Origin: Nyssa sinensis
Lineage: Eukaryota > Streptophyta > Magnoliopsida > Cornales > Nyssaceae
Reading direction: 5' to 3'
DNA: 64,000 bases
NCBI GenBank assembly: GCA_008638375.1
Contig: CM018041.1
Span: 12,144,846-12,208,845 of the forward strand
A program made the position numbers and the translations under genes. This document shows, in pieces, positions 1 to 11,319 of this stretch. The notes beneath the pieces were generated by a model. The model saw only the letters and a program-made list of their open reading frames with translations, did no database searches and had not been told where the DNA came from. The first letter of the stretch is position 1; each line of letters begins with the position of its first letter.

Positions 1-1
1 T

Positions 2-2712
2 TATAAAAACCACAAGTCAGATTGTTTTGAGAAAACAAAGAAGCCAGAGTTTGCAAAGCAAGGAAAGTCTTATTATACTAATAGCTACATGGTGACTTCT
101 GGGAAAAGATGGAATCGCGAGATGAATGCTGCATCCCTTGATATGTTGGGTGCAGCTTCAGCAATTGCAGCTAATGCTGATGATGGTATAGAAAAGTGTG
201 TAGCAAGTTTCTTGGGGACGTATAGAGATTACCAAGCACGGCAAAGTGACGATGGAATCTTAGAGAGGTCAAGCAGTCTTGATCTATGTGGTAGTGAAAG
301 AGAAACCGTGGCAGCTGATGTGTTGGCTGGTATTTGTGGTTCCTTTTCGTCCGAAGCAATGAGTTCTTGCATCACGAGTTCTTTTGACCCTGGAGAGGGC
401 TACCAGGAATGGAAAGGCCAAAAGGCGGGTTCTGTAAGGAGACTGCCTTTGACATCTGAAGTTACCCAGAATGGTGATGACGAGACTTCTTCGGATGAGA
501 GTTGTGCGGAGATGGATCCGACTGATTGGGCAGATGAGGAGAAGTCTATCTTCATACAGGCCATGTCATCCTATGGTAAAGATTTTGCAATGATCTCACG
601 GTGCATTGGAACAAAATCCAAGATCAATGCAAGGTCTTCTTTAGCAAGGCTCGGAAGTGCCTTGGACTGGATATGATTCATCATGAGCCATGCAATGAAG
701 GAATGGTGGTGAATGATTATACTAATGGGGATCGGAGTGACACTGAAGATGCTTGTGTTCTGAAGACTGGTTCAATTGAATGTGATGATAAATCAGGGTC
801 TAAGATGGATGAGGGCCTGCCATCTGCTGATCTGAACATAAACAAGGAATCTGATGATCATCTGGGGACCATGAATTTGCAGACTGACTTGAAAAGATCA
901 GAGGAAAACAGTGGGACAGGACAATGTGCTTGTAAAGATCCTGAGCTTAGGTCAGAGGATATGGTTACTGGTGACTCTCAGGTACAGGGTAAGCCAGAGC
1001 TAGATCTTGATGGTAACTGCAATAAAGAAAATGGTGTTGATAGCAAGTCTGTGACAGTGGAGGCCCATAAAGATGTAGTTTTATCCTGTGGTACAGAAGC
1101 TGGAAAAGGCCAAGCTACTGGAGATTTGTTGGGGGAATCAATAGCTGTTGAAGAGCAAAAAGACTGTGTCCCGTCTACATTAGGTGCTGAGGTTGTGACA
1201 ACAGATGTAGTTGAGGTTTCTGCCAAACGTCTTAGGACAGAACTAGAGGGACAGCAAGTGGTACCTGAAAATAATTTGAATAGTAAACAAGATGGAAACA
1301 GTGATGCCAAAATGAGTGGCCAAAGTGGCTTAAATTGTGCCATACCAGATTCTGAAACAATTGGATACACTTCCCATCTTGCTGCAGATACTGATTCTTC
1401 TTCAGGATTTGGTGTTATTCCCAAACACCAGCATGAGATTGACCAAGAGTTGGATCCTACACAAGAGCCTGGTGTCATCTCGTTGCACCAGGATAATTTG
1501 GCTGCATCTGCAAATTCTGTGCCCCAACATTATGCTGCAATTCAGTCAGAGAAGATTCTTGACCAGGATATACCATCAACATTTGATTTTGACGAGATCA
1601 GAGATAAGCAGTTAAAGAAATCTGCTAGCGCAAATAATAATCACCAGCATCTCTCTGAACATTCTTCGTCGGACTGCTTTGAATCCTCCCAGATTCTAAG
1701 GGGCATTCCAATCAGGAAAGAGATGAGTAGAGATGTCAGTTGCAAAAAACTGGGTTCACTTCAAAGTTTCTCAAAGTCAGACAGGAATTTCCATTCTGAT
1801 GGGTATTTATCAAAGGATTGTTTTCTCCAGAAGTGTAACAGTTCAAAAGCTCACAGTTCAGGTGCAGAGCTTTCATTCATGCCACAAGAACAAACAAGGG
1901 ATCGTTTGAGATCCCATTCACGAAGTTTGTCGGATGTGGAAAAACCATGCAGAAAAGGTGATGTGAAACTGTTTGGTCAGATTCTGACTCACCCCACGAA
2001 TCAGAGGAAACTGAACTCTATGAGCCATGAGAATGAAGATGAGGGGGTCCATCCTAAATTAAGCTGTAAGTCTTTTAATCTGAAATTTACTGGTACTCAC
2101 AGTATAGATGGAAATTTTGTTCCTGGGAAGTTGGATCGTAGTAATTATTTGGGCTTTGATAATCTTCCCGTGAAGAGTTATGGTTTCTGGGATGGTAACA
2201 GAATACAAACTGGGTTTTCTTCTTTGCCTGATTCTGCTATCTTGCTGGCAAAATATCCTGCTGCCTTCAGTAATTACTCAACACCCTCATCCAAGGTGGA
2301 GCAGCAGCCATTGCAGTCGGTTGCAAAAGGTAACGAATACAATTTGAATGGCGTATCAGTTCTTCCACCGAGGGAGATAAGTAGCAGCAATACATACAGG
2401 AGTCGAGATGGTACCAAAGTGCAGCCATTGGCAGTCAATTTGAAGCAAAGGCAGGAGATGTTATTCTCTGAGATGCAAAGAAGAAATGGGTTTGAGGCAG
2501 TCTCAAGTATACAACAGCAGGGAAGGGGGATGGTTGGAATCAATGTTGGTGGGAGACGGGGGATTCTTGTTGGGGGAACTTGCACTGATGTTTCGGACCC
2601 TGTGGCAGCAATCAAAATGCATTATTGTAAAGCTGAACAGTTCAGTTCACAGGCAGGGAGCATCATCAGAGAGGAGGAATCTTGGAGAGGTAAGGGGGAT
2701 GTAGGCAGGTAG
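2..2712 (+). CDS. PWR: POWERDRESS-like SANT corepressor, 3' part, frameshifted
   Basis: The reading frame is already open at base 2 and has no start in the window, so this is the 3' part of a larger exon. The first ~206 residues include VTSGKRWNREMNAASLDMLG and a SANT/Myb-like segment (DWADEEKSIFIQAMSSYGKD, about 526-585). Near 620-621 the frame shifts by one base: the SANT helix continues as DQCKVFFSKARKCLGLD from 622 and then runs ~700 codons to the stop at 2710-2712 (ending WRGKGDVGR). The long tail is Ser/Asn/Asp-rich and probably disordered. The order of features and the C-terminus match plant POWERDRESS (NCoR/SMRT-like), which in Arabidopsis works with the histone deacetylase HDA9 in the nucleus; that role is family knowledge. 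The missing base may be a true mutation or an assembly error. Identification is strong; whether this allele is functional is uncertain. Confidence 0.9.
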
Positions 2713-3126
2713 TAGAAGTGCAGAGAGAGGGCCTATTGAAGAAGGCTCTCTCGGCGGCAAATATATTTATTTGCCGCGTTTGTATAATATAGTTTTTTTT
2801 ACTTCAATGCAGCAAATTATAGGACAATGGAACCGGCTTTTTGGTCAAAGAATTCTAGATGTTTGTATGTATTTGTTGTATTTGATGGAAATACAAGAGT
2901 GATCTGTGATAGTTTGGGAGGTGGGTAGATTCAGTTTCTAATGCATTCATTCGTCTTACCATCACTTGGAAATACAAAATTGATTTTTTTTTTTTTATAT
3001 CATTGTGAATCAGAGGTCAATGGTTTGAGTTACAAAAATAGCTTCTCAATTTGCAGGATAAGACTACTTGCATTTAATTCATCTCAAGCAAGAGTTTCGT
3101 GCGGGCTGACCTGTTTTTCACTTGTC
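2713..3126 (+). other. 3' flank / probable 3' UTR of the PWR-like gene
   Basis: No coding potential is seen. The first ~200 bases are of mixed composition with T-rich stretches around 2790, as expected of a plant 3' UTR. No clear AATAAA is visible, so the end of the transcript cannot be placed. A T-run lies at about 2984-2995. Confidence 0.4.
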
Positions 3127-3329
3127 CTATATCATGTGCTCTGCACATAAATAGTTTATCAGATTGGTAATTTTTTTCTTATACAGAGTTCTAATATTAT
3201 AAAACTTACAACTTTAATGATATACTTTTTTAACGATTTCTATATCATGTGCTTTGCACATAAATAGTTTATCAGATTGTTAAATTTTTTCTTATACAAA
3301 GTTATAATATTATAAAACTTGTAACTTTA
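3127..3329. repeat. Tandem duplication, ~113-bp period, second copy split by a MITE
   Basis: CTATATCATGTGCT begins at 3127 and CTATATCATGTGCTTTGC at 3240. The two units stay closely similar through TAAAACTTACAACTTT / TAAAACTTGTAACTTT. The first unit then reads on into AATGATATA. The second is interrupted at 3330 and resumes AATGATATA at 4042-4050, after the inserted element. The first copy is therefore an in-place record of the empty site. Confidence 0.85.
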
Positions 3330-4039
3330 GGTCCTATTTGGATAAAAAGGTCGGATAAGATATGTTTGGATTGGATAAGAATAAAATCTAATGGGATATT
3401 AAATGTTTTATTCTAGTATTTGAAATATGTCTAGGTGAAAAGTTCATATATGCTAGTCTATTTTAATTTTATATTTAGATCGATATAATTATTAATAAAA
3501 ATAATAAAATTTTATGAAAATAAAATCTTATATGATATTGAATTTATATTCTTAATAATATTTTTTTTTAGAGATTTTAGAAAAATCAAATTCCTAAAAT
3601 ATATATTTTGAAAATATGTACTAAAAAATTTTAAAAAGCAAAAGTTAAGAAGAATAGAGAAATATAGATGAATAAGAAAGGTTTTAACAAATTTAATAAT
3701 TTATTATATATAAATACTAATGAAATGGATTATTAATAGATGTAAGAAAAAAAATACTCGGTATATTTGAAATCTATTTAATAGTCTTAAAAATGTCATA
3801 AACAAGGATGATAGTATATTATGGAAATTTATATAGGCAACGTTAATTGCAGTTGTTATAAGTAATTTTCTCTCTCTTTTACATATTTTTTTCTTATCAC
3901 TAAGAGAAGGATTGAAAATTTTTATTTTACTTCTTATCCCATTGAGCACGGGATAAAATTATAACTAATCACATCCTAAGTAAATGTCTAAACATAGGAT
4001 AAGATATCACTTATCTTATTCTGTCAAACAAATATGGAC
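3330..4039. mobile_element. Tourist-like (PIF/Harbinger) MITE
   Basis: This 710-bp AT-rich insertion has terminal inverted repeats: GGTCCTATTTGGATA at the left, and a right end whose reverse complement starts GTCCATATTTGTTTGAC. It is flanked by TTA at 3327-3329 and 4040-4042, the 3-bp duplication typical of PIF/Harbinger elements. It sits in the second unit of the 3127 tandem duplication, whose first unit shows the uninterrupted site. It carries no transposase. Confidence 0.8.
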
Positions 4040-4042
4040 TTA

Positions 4043-5532
4043 ATGATATAGATACAGTAGTAACATAAAGAGTTAATTAGTATAAAGTCCCTGTTATGTT
4101 ATAGTCATTTAATTATTGATAAATACATGTTAAGTTACAATTTACTAATATACCCTTGTATTACTGTTTACTATTATTTTTTTGGAATGATTTAGTAGTT
4201 GCGATAGTTTTGAGAAAGGTTTATTCAGTTTCATCCGTTTTGAAATGATTTGATATTTATTTGAATTTGTATTTACTACATACAGAATTAATTTCCTGTA
4301 TGGAATGATTTGATTTTCATTTGAATTTTGAATTTTTTTTCATTGCATATAGAATTAATTCCATACGATTATTACTATCATTCAATCGAGATTTTTGAAA
4401 TTCACAACAACCCTTTTCGTCGGTCTGTCATAGTCCAATTCATTGTTTACCATCCTCTTCATTTAGCCAGTCGATTTTTCAATATTTTGTTTATAGAAGG
4501 TATTTTTTTTTTTTAGATTTTTTTTGTTTTATCATTCGTTAAATTAGTTTTTGATTTTTTTATTTCTATTTTTCTTTTCCATTTTTTATTCTTATTTTTT
4601 CATTTTCTATTTTGTTTTTAGCATTTTCTTTCTTGATTTTGTTTTTCCAATGAACTCCAATTGAGATATTATCTTATATATTATGTTTTGAATTTGAATT
4701 TTATTGTAATTACGCAACTTATGTTCATATATGTATTTTTTTTCAGATAGGTAAATTTTTATCTTACGTCTATATCCTATCGTTAATGTTGTCTATTAAG
4801 TTAAGGTAAAATATTTTTACCCTAACTCAAACTCTTGATCACTTAAGAAAAGTAACATTTTATTTTCCATTTCTCTATGTTAATTCTATTTGTTACCAAG
4901 TAAAAATTTATATTTTTTTAGAATAAGTATTTTTTGAGTGATATAAGTTTTGATTTTGTTTTTTATCCTATAAAATAGGAAGCTTCTTAATTTTTGTCAT
5001 TTTTTTCTTTTGTTTTTAAAATCAAATTGTGGCACGTCTTTTAAGAAAATGTTTTCATATTTATAGGAGCAACATTTTGATAATTTCTATAAAGACATTT
5101 TGGTCTAAAGAATAAAACGTGGACTTGGTTTTAATAACACTAAAATATTTAAACTAAAAAATAACTATACACTTTCATTTGTCCTTATAACCGAGTGACC
5201 CTATTAAATAGAACCAAACAACTAAAGGGTTATAATTGTGATCAATCTTTTAGTATGTCTTATTTTGGAAACACAATGTACATTGTAATAATTACAAACA
5301 TTAAACATAATGGAGATATTGCAGTTGAATATAGTCAAATAAAAATAAAATCATTATTAAACCTAATAGAATAATAAAAATTAAAAAACACATATCAAAA
5401 GAAATGATACAATTAAATGGATGTTATCATGATCAACTTTTTAGTTTGTCTCATTTTACAAAGATATTGTGAATCAAAGATATGTAAACAACAACTCAAA
5501 ATCATTTCTAAATAAGATAAAATAATATAAAT
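4043..5532. other. AT-rich spacer, no gene seen
   Basis: Long T-rich stretches (4500-4640) and short open frames without coding character. A phrase resembling GATCAATCTTTTAGTATGTC recurs near 5241, 5431 and 6032, which suggests an old diverged repeat on both sides of the next MITE. Nothing else can be supported. Confidence 0.5.
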
Positions 5533-5545
5533 TGACATATCGCAT

Positions 5546-5983
5546 GGCCGGCTCAAGTATAAAATTAATACAATAATGACTTTAAATTTCATTTACAAAG
5601 AAGGTCTCAAATTTTATATTTTTATAAGTTAATTGAAATTAGAAGTGTAAAATCAATAGATGTCTAATTATATATATTAAAAAAAAATTCAAATTTTATG
5701 TCTTTATATGTCAATCAATAGAAGTCTAATTACAAAAAAGAATGACGAAGATTTATGTCTTTTAAGTTAATTCAAATTAGAAATATAAGGCTAATAGAAC
5801 AGAAGTATACCTATAAGATCAATGTCCCATTTTATGTATTTATTATAATCTAAACTAGAAATTTAAGGTTAATAAAAGTTTAATTCCTTAAATTGCGTAT
5901 TTATTAAAAACTTATTCTTTTTATATATAAAAAAAATCGCATTTATAATTATTGCTTTAGGCTTCAGATGGTCTTGAGCCAGC
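5546..5983. mobile_element. TIR element with GGCCGGCTCAAG ends
   Basis: The left end is GGCCGGCTCAAG and the right end CTTGAGCCAGC, an imperfect inverted repeat. The flanks are TGACATATCGCAT (5533-5545) and TGACAAATCGCAT (5984-5996), a 13-bp duplication with one mismatch. The 438-bp interior is AT-rich and non-coding. TIR style and duplication length suggest a non-autonomous Mutator-like element, although 13 bp is longer than the usual 9-11. Confidence 0.7.
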
Positions 5984-6122
5984 TGACAAATCGCATAAAA
6001 ATATAAAATAATACGATTAAATGAATATTATCGGATCAATCTTTTAGTATGTGTCATTGATATTTGAAGATTTTAAGAAAAATTATGAAAACTTTATATA
6101 TATAACAAAATTGCACATCATC

Positions 6123-6123
<1 letters not shown>

Positions 6124-6171
<48 letters not shown>

Positions 6172-6304
6172 GAGAGAGAAGAGAGAGAGAGATTTAAGAT
6201 AAAAAATTGAGAGGAGAGGAGAGAGAGGAGGAGAGAGGGAGAGAGAGAGAGACGGGGAGAGATGGAGAGGAGGAGTAAGGAGAGAGAGAGAGAGAGAGAG
6301 AGAA
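6124..6304. repeat. Compound (AT)n-(GA)n microsatellite
   Basis: An AT run (about 6124-6140) is followed by ~160 bases of almost pure GA purine tract to about 6303, with short interruptions. The apparent Ser/Leu-rich frame on the minus strand here is a by-product of the repeat. Confidence 0.95.
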
Positions 6305-6994
6305 AACATCATCATTATTCATCATCTTTTAGTTTGACAATTCTAAATTTGTACCTTACTTTGTAAAAGTTTTGCAATTTAATATTATAAATTTTATTAA
6401 TATATAATTAAAATCACCATTACTTCTCCAAATGTTTATAAAATTCAGACAATATAGTGTCGAGGAAATCCAATGAATAAATAACAATCACATTCTTAAC
6501 TAATTGTATATGAGTGTGTAATTCATCACTTAATTATCTTTTACCATTTACATTTAAAATTTGTAAAATGATAAACATCTAAGTATTAATTGAGACTCTA
6601 AAATCCATATTTTTACTTCACATGCAATGTGTCATATACTTGGTCATATAAATTAAAACAAAGAAGCATTCAACAATCATTTGTTTTATCAAATGATTTT
6701 TAAAGCCATTTGGCCTTATGATTCAATTGAGAAAGAAAAAAACCGTGTAACTCAATGCATTTGATTTCATTAAAGTACTACTATTTTTTTTAGTACAACG
6801 AAGAGGCAGGGAAAAAATTCTAGCTAGTTGTGTGTGCATATGTGTTGAACCTCGAATCTGGACCACATATGTGAAAGGTGAAGACTTTATCATTTGATTT
6901 TGCCAATTGGAAAGAAGAGAAAGAGAGGGGATGCATATGATGACTCAATGTTGCACATATAGAAATAAGCAACAATTAATACTAAGAATGAGAA
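6305..6994. other. AT-rich spacer, no gene seen
   Basis: No coding frame, no recognisable element ends. A partial copy of the following tandem unit may begin near 6958 (ATAGAAATAAGCAACAA). Confidence 0.5.
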
Positions 6995-7790
6995 ATTATT
7001 GATTATTCTCTAAAAGGGTAAGCATATATAGAAATAAGCAAAGTCACACAATAGCACATCCCAAGCATACCAATGACATGCAAATAACTCCATCAGCACA
7101 TTCTAAAAAGGAGAAACCTCCGTTTGGTGAAGGGTTTCAATGCAAATTTTAGGATTTTTGACTCCGTTTTGTCAGAAGTGTAGAAAAAATTACTAATTAT
7201 TCTTCGAAAAAGGTAGGAATATATAGAAATAAGCAAAGTCACACAATAGCACATACCAAGCATACCAATGGCACGCAAATAGCTCCATTCACGTTCTGAA
7301 AAGGAGAAATCTTCGTTTAGCAGAGGGTTTCAAAGCAAATTTTAGAGTTTTTGGTTTTGTTATGTCAAAGATAAAGGAAAAATTACTAATTATTCTTTAA
7401 AAGCGTAAGCACATATAGAAATAAGCAAAGTCACATAATAGCACATACCAAGCATAGCAATGGCACGCAAATAGCTACAACCACGTTCTGAAAAGAGAAA
7501 TTTTCGTTTGATAGAGGGTTTCAAAACAAATTTTAAAGTTTTTGGCTCTGTTATATCAAAGGCGAAACAGAAATTACTAATTCTTCTGTGAAAGAATAAG
7601 CACATATAAAAATAAGCAAATTAGCAAAGTCACGCAATAGCACATGAATAGCTCCATCCAAGTCTTGAAAAAAGTGAAAGTACCGCTCCATTTGGTGAAA
7701 CGGTTTCAAAGCAAATTTTAGTGATTTTGGCTCCGTTTCTCCAAAAGCTCCAAAAAAGAACCTTCCTCTTTGCAACCTATTTTTGGTCGC
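6995..7790. repeat. Four-unit tandem array with ~192-bp period
   Basis: The block ATATAGAAATAAGCAAAGTCAC and the following 'GCACAT..CAAGCATACCAATG', 'TCTGAAAAGGAGAAA' and 'GGGTTTCAA.GCAAATTTTAG' stretches recur in the same order. Unit anchors lie at about 7021, 7215, 7408 and 7599, giving spacings of 194, 193 and 191. The units have diverged by substitutions and small indels. The minus-strand open frames here share a peptide only because the DNA is repeated. Confidence 0.85.
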
Positions 7791-9318
7791 CTGCCTCTGG
7801 GCCAAACAACCACGAAATAAGCTTACATTGTTTTACTTCTTCCCGAATGGACATGACCAATATGTTTCAAGCTGCTGTTAATTTTTTTATTTTTTTATTT
7901 AAATACTTCCTCATAACTTGGAGAGTGATATTTCTTCTATGGAATAATGAAAAGAACTTGCTCACAAGTTGTGTTGATGTGGCCTTAACTAAGAAGGGTG
8001 TGGAAAAGGCCATTGAAGCTGTTAGGAGAATTGGGAATATACCAAGTTGAAAGGATATAGTTGTGATGTTGATGCTCTATAGATGAACTTATAACAGAAT
8101 TGTAATAAAAAAAAATAGAAGTGAAAAAAAAGTGGGACCAAAAGGAGAATGAATTGCGTGTGTGATTTTTCTTTTTGGGGTTAAAATTTTGTGAAAAAAA
8201 AAAAGACATAAAGTGAAGGGAAAAAAAGCAATGAGGTGAGTACATTTTATTAAAAATAATAAAGTTAGTATATTTGTTTTAAAATTCTAAAAAGAAAAAT
8301 AATTCCAAAAAAATTAAGTTAGTATATGTGTTTTAGAAACCTAAAATGGGATTTTTTTAAAAAATAAAATAAAAATAAAGAGTGGCTAAAAAGTAAACCT
8401 AAAAGATGATTAGTTTTTGTGTTGTATCCAAAGTTGAAGGCTTATTAATTGAAGACATTTTATCATCACAAGTTATTATGGGTAAATTGAATTCTAAGTT
8501 AATTTTAATTAAAGTTAATACAAATTATTTGATTAACGTTTGGGCAAAATAAGAAATTAAAAGTAAGTGAAAATATATATTTATAACTGTTGGATTTTTC
8601 AAAAAGTAATCTCATCTTGCAAAAATTAAAGAAAGAAAGATATTTTTTGGTTAATAATAGTTATGTGTATTTTAAATTTCTAATTATGATATATATATAT
8701 ATATATATACACACACACTCACGTATAGAAAAGAGCATCTAAGGGTCTTTATATTCAATTAAAAACAAATAAAAAATAAAAAAGATGACTTACATGGTTA
8801 TTGAAATATTTATCAAAACTACAAAATAAATATATGTGGTAGAATTATATAAGTATTTAGTATTTTTGTGGAAAAAAACCTAGAGAAATCATTCTTTGTT
8901 GCAGGTTACTCTTTGACAGAAACATCCCAAGAAAATATTAATAGGAAAGATTAATATATATGTGTGTGTGTGTTATTGGCCATGGAAGATTGAAAACGAT
9001 CGATGGGTTTAGTCAGAGGAACAAAATTATGAGTTGATTCCTACCTTTGACCTTTTAATTTAATCTTAAAACCATGACTCTGAAAAATCTAACAACCTAA
9101 GACTTTGAAATTCATGCTAATGCTAACCCTTTTTTCTTTCGCCTCCAAATCCTACACCATTTCTTCTACCTCTTAATATCTTATTTCCATGAAGTTCACA
9201 TCAACTTGGCTTCTTCTCATTTAATTTTAATGATCATTTTTGTCTTAAGTTGGGGTTTTTTTTTTTTTCCTTTTTCATCTCAACTTGTTTTCAAACTAGT
9301 AAAATGAATCATTTGTGA
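7791..9318. other. AT-rich spacer with a (TA)n(CA)n microsatellite
   Basis: No supportable gene. A TA/CA compound microsatellite lies at about 8689-8718 and a TG run at about 8961-8972. The 109-codon plus-strand frame that starts near 7721 has no recognisable domain and begins inside the tandem array. Confidence 0.5.
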
Positions 9319-9330
9319 TTATTTTAATTA

Positions 9331-9710
9331 GGGTCGATTTATATAATTGGAGGTTTAAAACGATAAAGTGACAATCCCGAATAAAGCTATTTTTTAATAT
9401 ATATTATATTTGCTTTAGTTACATAAAATTTAATTATTTTCTAATAAACGAGATGTATATATTAAATAAAACTCTAATAATAAAGTATTTACATAAATTT
9501 ATGTTACCTAAATAAATAATAATAAAAGATTAGAGTAAAATACGAATAAAAATTTGATTATATTATAAATTCATAAAATTTGGGACCTTTGTACGGTAAA
9601 GACTTTTATTAATTTTTAGATTTCTAATTTGATTATATTATAAATACATAAAATTTATGACAATAGAGCCTAAAACGATTACTTTGTTGGCTTTATGATT
9701 GAGTCGATCC
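9331..9710. mobile_element. TIR element with GGGTCGATT ends
   Basis: The left end GGGTCGATTTATAT pairs with the right end AGTCGATCC (reverse complement GGATCGACT). TTATTTTAATTA flanks it exactly on both sides (9319-9330 and 9711-9722). The 380-bp interior is AT-rich and non-coding, and it resembles the 5546-5983 element in size and style. Probably a related non-autonomous Mutator-like MITE. Confidence 0.7.
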
Positions 9711-9722
9711 TTATTTTAATTA

Positions 9723-10690
9723 GAAGCTCATTTTAAATTAATTACACTTCTGAATTTGTTAATGACTACAACCAAACTTGCTTATTTATAGTCTTATTTA
9801 TTTTAGAAAATGCTATATTTCTCAAATTTGTATCTCAAAGTCCTATCTAAATGATGTGGCACTGATACAACATAATTATATTAAGAAAAATACTATGTTT
9901 CTTAAATTTTTATTCCAAATGACATCTTATTGATATATGAGAATCACATTAATTATATAATTCAAGTATTATCAGTAATTCAATACCATGTCAATGTCAC
10001 ATCATTTGAGAAACAATTTTAGAAAGTGTAGCATTGCTTTATATTAATTATATGATTTTAAATATTATCACTAATACCACATCATTTAAAATATAATTTT
10101 AAAAGTGTATCATTACTCATTTATTTTTGGTCTATTTTCAAGATGGATCGCCACACCTTAGTAGAATGGATTTGCAACCTACATTTTTTATTATTAACTG
10201 TTTTATAATTAATACACATGAAAAATTTAAAACGTATTAATTATTAAAATATTAATTATTGAGTTTTGTCATTTTTTTTAATAAAAAAATATTCTTCATA
10301 TGTATATAACTTTGTACAAAAAGATAACCTTATATATAACTTTTTAAAATTATTTATTTATTTTTATAAAAAATACACATAATGTTTAACTTACATTAAA
10401 AAAAAAACCTCTATATATTTTTTTTGACAAAAACAATTGTGCTTCTGCTCTTGTTAATGTTATAATTTTTTTCATCTACAATAATTTTGATTCCACTTAT
10501 GTAAAATTAATAAATATAATTATTAAAATTTGTTATAAATAAAATATATAAGTACATATATATATATTATTTTATATTTCTAATAATTAATATATTATAG
10601 ATTTAAAAAAATATCAATTATTTATCATAAAATTAAACTAGTTAATTAAAAATCTTTTACTTGTAAAAAATAAAAATTTATTAAGAGTTA
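9723..10690. other. AT-rich spacer, no gene seen
   Basis: Low-complexity A/T sequence. The phrase 'TGATGTGGCACTGATA / CACATCATTTGAGA' style recurs loosely around 9850-10090, hinting at an old inverted element. No ends can be defined. Confidence 0.4.
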
Positions 10691-11109
10691 AAGTCTTTTT
10701 TATCTTTTCTAATTAGTTGGCCTACCTTTTCGACTAGAAGCTAACCTAAGCGCGTGAAATATAGCGCGTGATGATACAATTTGTCTCCTAATTAAATTAT
10801 TCGAGCACGAGATGCACGCGTTGCCGGCATTGGAAAACAGCGAGAAATCATTGTATAATACTGGAGCATTGATCTGATTAAATGTACTGGCCAATCATGT
10901 ATTGTTACGTAAATAAAAGTTACTTTTTTCTCTTAAAATTGTCACAAATTTTACACATGGAAGCTCATAATTGGTGGATACCGGTATTCCCGAAGCATGC
11001 AATAACTTCTCTGGGCACAGTTGCCAACGCTGACCTGTCTCCAACTCCCATTCCTATTCCACGATGACCAAACCAACACAAGCCATTTCAATGTCAAAAT
11101 AGGCGTGTG
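10691..11109 (+). promoter_or_regulatory. Probable promoter region of the 350-residue gene
   Basis: Base composition changes here from AT-rich spacer to mixed sequence with CG-containing words (AGCGCGTGA at about 10749 and 10763, ACGCGTTGCCGGC near 10817). This is typical of a plant promoter just upstream of a CT-rich leader. No unambiguous TATA box was located, so this is inferred from position and composition only. Confidence 0.35.
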
Positions 11110-11173
11110 GACAGCACGGCGTCGTTTACCCTCACTCTGCATCCTTTTCTCTCTCCTTCCTCCATTGTTTACC

Positions 11174-11210
<37 letters not shown>

Positions 11211-11319
11211 CATTGATTCCTTCCTTTGTCTCGTTTTCCCTCTCCAGAGATCTCTTGTTTTTGGGTTTTGGTATTCGCCCGTCTCACCTGAGATATCTCT
11301 TTCGCTGCGGCATCTAGAG
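11110..11319 (+). other. Probable non-coding first exon (5' UTR) of the 350-residue gene
   Basis: This pyrimidine-rich leader contains a (CT)n run at about 11179-11206 and ends in CTAGAG|GTATAA, a plausible splice donor at 11320. The matching acceptor would be TTTCTGCAG at 13224, twenty bases before the start codon. CT-rich leaders with an intron just before the ATG are common in plant genes. The transcription start is not defined. Confidence 0.5.

Noticed and set aside
978..1478. A 166-codon open frame on the minus strand
   Set aside because: It lies opposite the PWR-like exon and has no recognisable domain; it is a shadow of the coding strand.
6121..6315. Ser/Leu-rich minus-strand frame
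   Set aside because: It is the translation of the (GA)n microsatellite.
6995..7790. Evenly spaced repeats considered as a CRISPR-like array
   Set aside because: Units are ~192 bp and repeated throughout, with no short repeat/unique spacer pattern, and the genome is a plant.
7721..8050. 109-codon plus-strand frame
   Set aside because: It begins within the 192-bp tandem array, then runs through AT-rich sequence; no domain or splice context supports it.
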